Shown here: positions 57,941 through 64,000 of the stretch, one piece after another
Layout of the letters: every line of letters starts with the position of its first letter
Numbering within the stretch: position 1 is the stretch's first letter
DNA from: Apus apus
Taxonomy: Eukaryota > Chordata > Aves > Apodiformes > Apodidae
NCBI RefSeq assembly: GCF_020740795.1
Contig: NC_067285.1
Span: forward strand, 115,383,008 to 115,447,007
Direction of reading: 5' to 3'
Length of the DNA: 64,000 nt
Translations under genes and position numbers: made by a program
The notes under the pieces: generated by a model
The model's database searches: none
What the model was told of the DNA's origin: nothing
What the model saw: the letters and a program-made list of their open reading frames with translations, nothing else

Positions 57941-60900
57941 TCAGAGGAGCCGTCCCAGGAGCAGAGCGCCAGGGGAGTTGCCCCAGGCCACTGGCAGAGC
58001 AACGAAGCCCAGCTTGCTGTAGAAGTTCAGCTGCTGCCGGTCAGAATCGCTGACCTGGCAAAACACTCCCCGTGAGCCTGTAAGGGAGGTGAGAGGTCAG
58101 GCCTGGCACTGGAGACTCAGTGCTGGGGGCAGTGGGACCCCCTGCACAGGGGTGCCAGCCTCTCCACTGCCCTTTGGTGCCAGTGTGATGCCTTGAGACA
58201 CAGATCTCTATGTCCCCAGTGCAAGGAGAGGTCACAGTCCATGGCAGCTGGGGCCAGAGTGTGTCAGAGAGGTAACAGGAAGCCCCAGGGAGGGCTACCC
58301 CAGCCCCATGGGGAGAGGTGGGGTGCAGGTGGGGCCAGCCCCTGGCTCTGGGGCAGGCAAGAGAGCAGCTGGGACAGGGCTGTGCTGGACCAAGGGGTCT
58401 TCAGTCCCCCGGCCTGGGGCAGTGGTGCTCACCGTTGGCCCGGAGCGCGCTCAGCAGGCAGATGGCCAGGCTGCGGCTGGGCCCCGCGTCCAGCACCCGG
58501 GGCGCCGTGCCCAGCTGCACCAGGGAGGGGAAGCGCCGCAGCACCGGCGGGGGCACGGCCGCTGGCTCTGTGTGGAAGAAGAGCAGTGCTTCCTCCAGGG
58601 CATCCTGCAGGTGACAAACACAAGTGAGGGCACACACGCCACCCCCCCACCCCGTGCCCGCTCCCCTCTGCTCCAGGTGTCCCCTCACCTGTCCCAGAGC
58701 TGGGGCTCCTGCGCCCAGCTCTCGGGGGTACTTGTGCCGCAGGGCCGGCAGCCAGCTGCTGTCCCGCTGCTGCAGGAAGCCTTCAGCGCAGAGCGCGCCA
58801 GCTGCGTAGCCGCACGGACCATCCTCATCCTCCAGCACAAAGGTGTACTCGGGGCTGAGGCTCAGGAAGCTGCCCAGCAGCCTGCCAGCCAGAGCAGGAG
58901 CAGGGCTGAGCTGCACCCGCAGCCAGCCTGTCCCAGGGAAAGCTCACACCAGCCTCCTCCTGCCCCGGTGGGACAGCACCCTGGCATCCATCAGACCATC
59001 CCTTTGAGGCCCCCCAGGAGAAGCCCTCAGCCAATGGCAGCCACCACAGCAGGTCCATCCCCACAATGGCTGCCCCAACCCAGCTGGACATTAGGGCAGT
59101 CCCTGCCCTCTCCCACAGGGTGAAGCCATGGCCACAGTGGTGCTGGTTCCCATGGGGAGGGAAGGAGAAGCCCCTGCCCCACACCACAGCCCTGCATGGC
59201 CCATGGCAGGGTCAGCACAGGCCTGGCAAGAGGGAGCCCCAGAAAAGCCACATCTTACCTGTCACCAAGGAGATCGGGATGTGCCGCAAGGATCTCTGCA
59301 ACTTTGGGGTCACAGTCCAAACTCTCCCGACACATTCGGTAAAGCTCTCCCTGGAAGACCCAGATCCACCTCAGCCCTAGCTCTACCTGCCCAGCCCAAT
59401 CCCTGCCCCACGGCTGCCCCTCAGCTGCCTGTCCTGGGCTGTACCAGCAGCTGCCCCAGGTGACCATAACGAGGGACCAGGAGCAGGGCCGTGGCCTCCC
59501 GTGTGTCCTGGCCAGGGGAAGGTGCTTCAGCCGTCCAAGGACGCAGATGTCTGTGCCAAGGGATGCACCGTGCAACAGCTCCTGCTGGCTCTGGGGCTTG
59601 TTGCCACAACATGGCAAGACTTCAACACAAGAAATTGCCATTCCAGTCAGGCATCCCAGAGCAGCAGCTGCTGAGGAAATACGGCTCAGCCCCCAAGCAG
59701 GGCGTGCTCCAAGCAGCCAGAACAGCCGTGAAACCAGTGCTGACACTCAAGTCCCCACAGAGCTTGTGCAAAGTGGGACATCTCAAATCTTCCTGTCTTG
59801 ATCTGGTTTGATTTTGCTGCTGCTCACAGCATCAGTGAAAAGAACATCCCCCTAAAAGCACTGCTTCCCAAAGGGAAGGCTGCCCCCATCCCTGAGGGAC
59901 AAGGCAGGACAGTGCACTTCTGAGCTCCACTCCCAGCAAGGGCTGCAGTGCTTAGCTGGGATTTTCTGTCAGAATTTCAGTGGACACAGATACTCAGCTT
60001 GGCCTGATCAGCTGAAATGTGACAACAGGCATTTGAAAACAAGCTCTTGCAACAGGAACTGCTGGCAGCTGCAGTCTGGCTCTATGATCAGCTCTCATGG
60101 GCCTGCAGCTGCTCCTCTGCTGTTGACAGGCACTGCAGCTGTGCATCCCGGGTCTGTGTCCAGCAGGGATGTGTGGCTGTGCCCGTGGGGCTGGATGTGC
60201 ATTTCCTTTGGTTAGGAGGGGCAGCAGTGTGAGGGACTAGGGTGTTTCCTGCAGATGTGGGGAACCCAGAGCCCAAATGGATTTGGGAGCAGTTTAGCTG
60301 GTGTGTCCACCAGCCTCCAAATTCTCCCTTTCCCTCCCCATCCCACTGAACTGCTGAGATGTCAAACAGGTCAGGGGGCTGGCAGCAAGCAGGTCATAGC
60401 TGACAGAGGCTGCTGTCTCTCCAGTGGGGAATCATCCTGTAAACTAGATGAGTGTTTGAAGAAGGGACTGTTTTGGAGATGAACCTCAACAGGCAGTGCC
60501 TAGAGCTGCAGAGTGATGAAGGCTGCAGGAGGTCACCATCCACACTTGTCCTGTTTTGGATCTTTCCTGTCATCTTCCACAACAACTGCTCTCCAGCCCA
60601 GGGGCCTGACACACAGCCCTGGGTGACCTGCCCCAGGCTGGTCTGCTCTGAGCAGGGGCTGGACCACAGGGATCCCTTCCCACCTGGATCACCCTGCCCT
60701 GCAAGCTCTGCCTCGGGGTCAGCAACAGATGAGCCTGTATCCTGTGAGCAGCTCTGGGCCCTGTGGTGCAGGTCACCCCTTGGGGCTGTGGCTCTCACCT
60801 TGTCCAGGGGCAGCAGTGGGCGCAGGAGGTACACCTGGCTGGACGGGAAGAATGGAGGTGGGTGGTAGAAGAGGTCACAGCTGTTCCCCACAGGCAGCAG

Positions 60901-63900
60901 GGCCTGGAAGAGATACAGCCCAGCAAGGAGCAGGTTGTCCTAGCTCCAGACCTTGCCCCTGGGGCAATAGGAGGAGGAGGGTCTCTCTAAGGCACCCTAA
61001 ACCCCAGGAGCCACAGCCTAGACACAGGGGCCCAGGGCAGCTTTGCCTTCCCCATCTTGCAGCAACCCTCTGGCAGAGCCAGGAGCAGCACCTGGGATCC
61101 TGGCTTCCCAATGGCTCCTTCAGACCCCAAAGACACAGGTACACTCTCACCTGCAGCTCTCCAAAGAGGCCCCCACGACGCGCCCAGGGCTCAGCATCCC
61201 CCCCCAGCAGGATCGGGGCAGTGGTGCTCTGGCACCCTGGAGACAGCAGGAGACAGACACGTGAGGTGAACAAAAGCCTGCTGGGCCAGGAGGAGATCAG
61301 CCTCCACCACGCTGGTCACACAGCGAGAGATGGTGAAAGCTGCTCCGACGACCGCCCCGTCCCCAGCAGCAGCGTCCCATCTGCTGCCGTGGGTCAGGGC
61401 ATGCAGGGCTGCCAGGCTTGCCCCAGCCATTCCTGCTCTGCTGGCTGCTGCTGTGGGGCTGGAGGTGACAGAGGGCAGCAGCCAGGGCCCCACTGCCCGG
61501 GAGGGTGAGCCAGGGCTGACTGGTACTTACAGCCAAAGCAGCTTCCCCAGGTGCCCTTGGGGCCGGGGTCGCAGAGCAGGTGGCCATCTGCAAGGAGGGG
61601 AGGTGGTGAGCGCGGGGCACGGCCCAGCGGCGGGGAAGGTGTCAAGGAAAGACCCTGGTACCCCCAGCTGGACACAGGGACCCCAGACCTCTCTGAGGGG
61701 GTCCCAGACACCTCCAGCTCTTTAGGAGGAGGAGCAGCGGGTCAGCACAGGACGAGCCTCAGCTCGGGGCTGGCACCAGACACCCACCCAGCCAGAGGAC
61801 CAAGGCGCCGGCCGCCAGCAGCACGTTGCGGATGTCCCAGAGGTAGGGGTGGAGGTCGTAGAGCAGCGCCCGGCCGGCGCGGCTGGCGAAGCGGCTGTGC
61901 AGGCGGCAGGTCTGGGCGCAGAGCAGCTGGAAGGCCTGGGCCCGGCCGCGCCACCGCGCGCCCTGCGGACAGACCCGCCTCAGCGCGGCCCCGGGGCACG
62001 GCCCGAGGCGCTGCCGGCAGCAGCCTTACCCCGCAGGCGTCGGGCGCCGTGGCCGGGACCCCCACGCTGAGGCTGTTTGCCCACAGCCAGCGGAAATGCT
62101 CCAGGAGGTGCTGCGCCTGTGGCCCGTGGTGGTAGGGCAGGTAGAAGAGCTCCACCAGCATCCGCACCTCCTCCAGAGTCAGCGGGGCTGTGAGGCTGGA
62201 GCTCTCCTCCGTGAGGGTCAGCAGCACCGAAGGGGTGGACCCGGCCTCCTCCGAGGTCACCGGTGCTGTAGGGGGGCACTTGGCCTCCTCCAGGGTCACC
62301 AGAGCCATGGGGATGGCCCTGGCCTCCTCCGGGGTCGTGGGTGCTGTGGGACTGGACATGGCTTCTTCTGGGGTCCCTGGTGCCATGGGGCTGGACCCGG
62401 CCTCCTTGGAAGTCAGTGGTTCCGTGGGGCCAGACCCAGCCTCCTCCAGGGTCAGCAGGGCCATGGGGCTGGACGCAGCCTCCTCTGGGGCTGGTGGTGC
62501 TGGGGGACCCGGGCTGCCACCAGCCCCATCAGAGAGTGGTGCTGGGGGGCCAGGGCTGGTGCCAGCCGCAGCCCCTGGGGGTGTCTGGGGCACGTCAGCC
62601 TTGCTGGCCTCAGGCTGGGTGCTGCTGGGGGGTTGGGGGGGGCTGCCACCCCCAGTCCTGGCACTGCTGGTGGGCAGGGGAAGGTTCTGGCTGGTGCTGG
62701 CCCCAGTGCTGCAGCACATCACGGGGGCTGGGCTGGGGAGGGGCTCGGTAGCCACTGGGGCTCCCGCAGTCTGGGCACTGCCCGCCGTGCTGGGCAGAGC
62801 AGAGGGCTCGCAGCTCCCCCTGCTCCGCCTGGGCAGCTGGTCCCCAGCCCCTCTGGGGCTTTGCCAGCCGCCAGCAGAGGTCTTGCTCCCACTGCCCTTC
62901 TCCACCTCCGAGGTCACCTTCCTCCTGCCACCCCCTGGAGCCACACTGCAGGGCTCAGGGCCATGCTGGTCTGCCCCGCCGGGAACAGAGTTGGGCTGGG
63001 GGGCTGGCATGGCCTCCTGTCCTCCCGCTGTGCCAGGCTGCAGCCTCTTTCCTCCCTTGCGGCTGATGCTGGGGTGTCCCGGGGTCCTTCCTCCTGGCAG
63101 AAAGGAGCAAGGGCGCAGCCCCTCTGGCACCTGCATGGAAACTGCTGCCCATGGGACAGGACAACCCTGGCACTGGCTGGGAAGCTCCATCTCCAAGCTG
63201 GCAGGGACTGGGGAGCTGCTGAGACCATGGGCTGCACATCACTCTGTGCTCAGTTGTTAGGGCCTCTGTGCCTGGTGAGGCCACAGGCTTTACAGAGGCA
63301 AGCAGCGTGAAACCCTGATCTTGCTCCTGGCTAAACCCCCTCTCCCAGAGCCATGCCATGGCCCACGCTCCCACGCTGCCAGCTAAGGACATTCCCTCCA
63401 GGATGTGGCCAGGACAGGAGAACCCCTGAGGCAGCACAGCGCACTGGACACCCACAATGGCCCCCCAGGACACACAGAGACCCCACAGCACCCCATCCTA
63501 AAGGGCATCACGGGGCTACCTCAGCCTGCCAAGCTCCCAGCAGAGCTGTCCAGTGCTCTGGGGGGTGAGGGGTCCAGTGCTCTGGGGTGAGGGATGCTGC
63601 ACAGTGCAAGTTCATCCCCTACCTGTCTCCAAGGCCTGTCGGTTTATCTCAGCCACCCAGTCAAGCAGCGCCAGCTCCAAGGCTTCCTGAGGGCTGTAGC
63701 TCCCCTCCGGTGGGCCTTGGCTGTCCCCCAGGGCTGCCACAGTCTCTGTCCCTGAGGAACCAGAGTTTATCAGCCTGGGCAGCCCCACTCTGGGCTTGGT
63801 GGAGCTCTCCCATGCCACACTGAGGGTGGGAAGCTCCCTGCCCCAAGGAGACATCATCCAGAGCTGCCTGGGGCCCTGGGGCCAGGTACCTGCGTGCTCA

Positions 63901-64000
63901 AGGTGGGCACAGATCTGCAGCTCACTCTGAAACCAGCTGCCCAGCGTGTGTATGGGGATGAAGTTGGCCTGGAGCTCGCAGTTGGGGTTGAGGAGCAGTC
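57941..64000 (-). CDS. Protein O-GlcNAcase (OGA) paralogue, C-terminal part
   Basis: OGA removes O-GlcNAc from nuclear and cytosolic proteins through an N-terminal GH84 domain, which lies beyond the window here. Visible exons: 63890->64000, 63623-63751, 62030-63093, 61788-61962, 61151-61236, 60799-60903, 59259-59350, 58689-58881, 58433-58604, 57941-58077; all phases agree. Matches to human OGA include PNCELQANFIPIHTLGSW, TLEEVRMLVELFYLPYHHGP (stalk), LLYDLHPYLWDI, WLG|CQSTTAPILLGGDAEPWA, DLFYHPPPFFPSS, YTFVLEDEDGPCGYAAG, and the C-terminal NFYSKLGF and LLLGRLL of the acetyltransferase-like domain. OGA itself is far more conserved among vertebrates, so this is a diverged paralogue. The large exon encodes a low-complexity region with an eight-copy repeat. 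Whether glycosidase activity remains cannot be judged here. Confidence 0.92.
62175..62486 (-). repeat. 39-bp coding minisatellite, 8 copies
   Basis: Within the 1064-nt exon of the OGA-like gene, eight 13-residue units of form EEAxSxPxAxxTx follow one another in frame (EEAASSPMALLTL, EEAGSGPTEPLTS, KEAGSSPMAPGTP and so on). The last unit runs into the conserved TLEEVRML segment. Confidence 0.85.

Noticed and set aside
62096-63310. Open frames of about 400 codons on the plus strand
   Set aside because: They are antisense to the OGA-like repeat exon. The opposite strand has splice sites, correct phases and clear OGA similarity.
1-64000. tRNA, rRNA, CRISPR, operon or bacterial elements
   Set aside because: None seen. 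The window has eukaryotic intron-exon structure throughout.
1-64000. Endogenous retrovirus or LTR copies
   Set aside because: No paired terminal repeats or retroviral protein text recognised. All interspersed repeats I could name are CR1 LINE fragments.

Overview
The window reads as bird nuclear DNA, most likely from a GC-rich chromosome. It carries CR1 retroposon fragments whose ends read like ATCATAGAATCATAGAA, exons are small, introns are mostly short, and promoters are CpG-rich. Gene identities rest on protein similarity recalled from vertebrate families. Exon borders were read by hand and checked for splice signals and reading phase.

Layout, left to right. (1) 1-5084: no recognised coding exon, with a strong CpG island at about 2700-4250 that looks like a promoter, possibly for a minus-strand gene. 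(2) 5085-15801, plus strand: the C-terminal 876 codons of a DOCK-A family Rac exchange factor, closest to DOCK2, including the whole DHR-2 domain and a proline-rich tail; it contains one U12-type and one GC-AG intron. (3) 16808-18376, minus: a complete 189-residue BNIP3/NIX family protein, a third paralogue resembling BNIP4, tail to tail with DOCK. (4) 18884-29495, minus: complete AUP1, 12 exons, 431 residues. (5) 29880-36451, plus: complete HTRA2, 8 exons, 412 residues, head to head with AUP1 across a 384-bp promoter with two ZNF143-type sites. (6) 39418-49991, minus: LOXL3, tail to tail with HTRA2; a non-coding first exon probably lies in the CpG island at 55.9-56.7 kb. (7) 57941-64000 and beyond, minus: the C-terminal part of a protein O-GlcNAcase (OGA) paralogue.

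The AUP1-HTRA2-LOXL3 order matches human 2p13, so this is an old vertebrate gene block. The DOCK, BNIP3-family and OGA-like neighbours are not in the human block as I know it. Several products act in organelle quality control: a mitophagy-receptor-like protein, AUP1 (ER-associated degradation and lipid droplets) and HTRA2 (mitochondrial protease). LOXL3 acts on extracellular matrix, and a nuclear role has been reported.

The most notable observations are: two alternative in-phase exons for the first half of LOXL3 SRCR4; two extra symmetric lysine/arginine-rich exons in LOXL3 SRCR2; an eight-copy 39-bp coding repeat in the OGA-like gene, apparently grown from a conserved segment; and a perfect TFEB/MITF-type GTCACGTGAC box just upstream of the BNIP3-family gene. 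Nothing seen demands a wholly new class of system.
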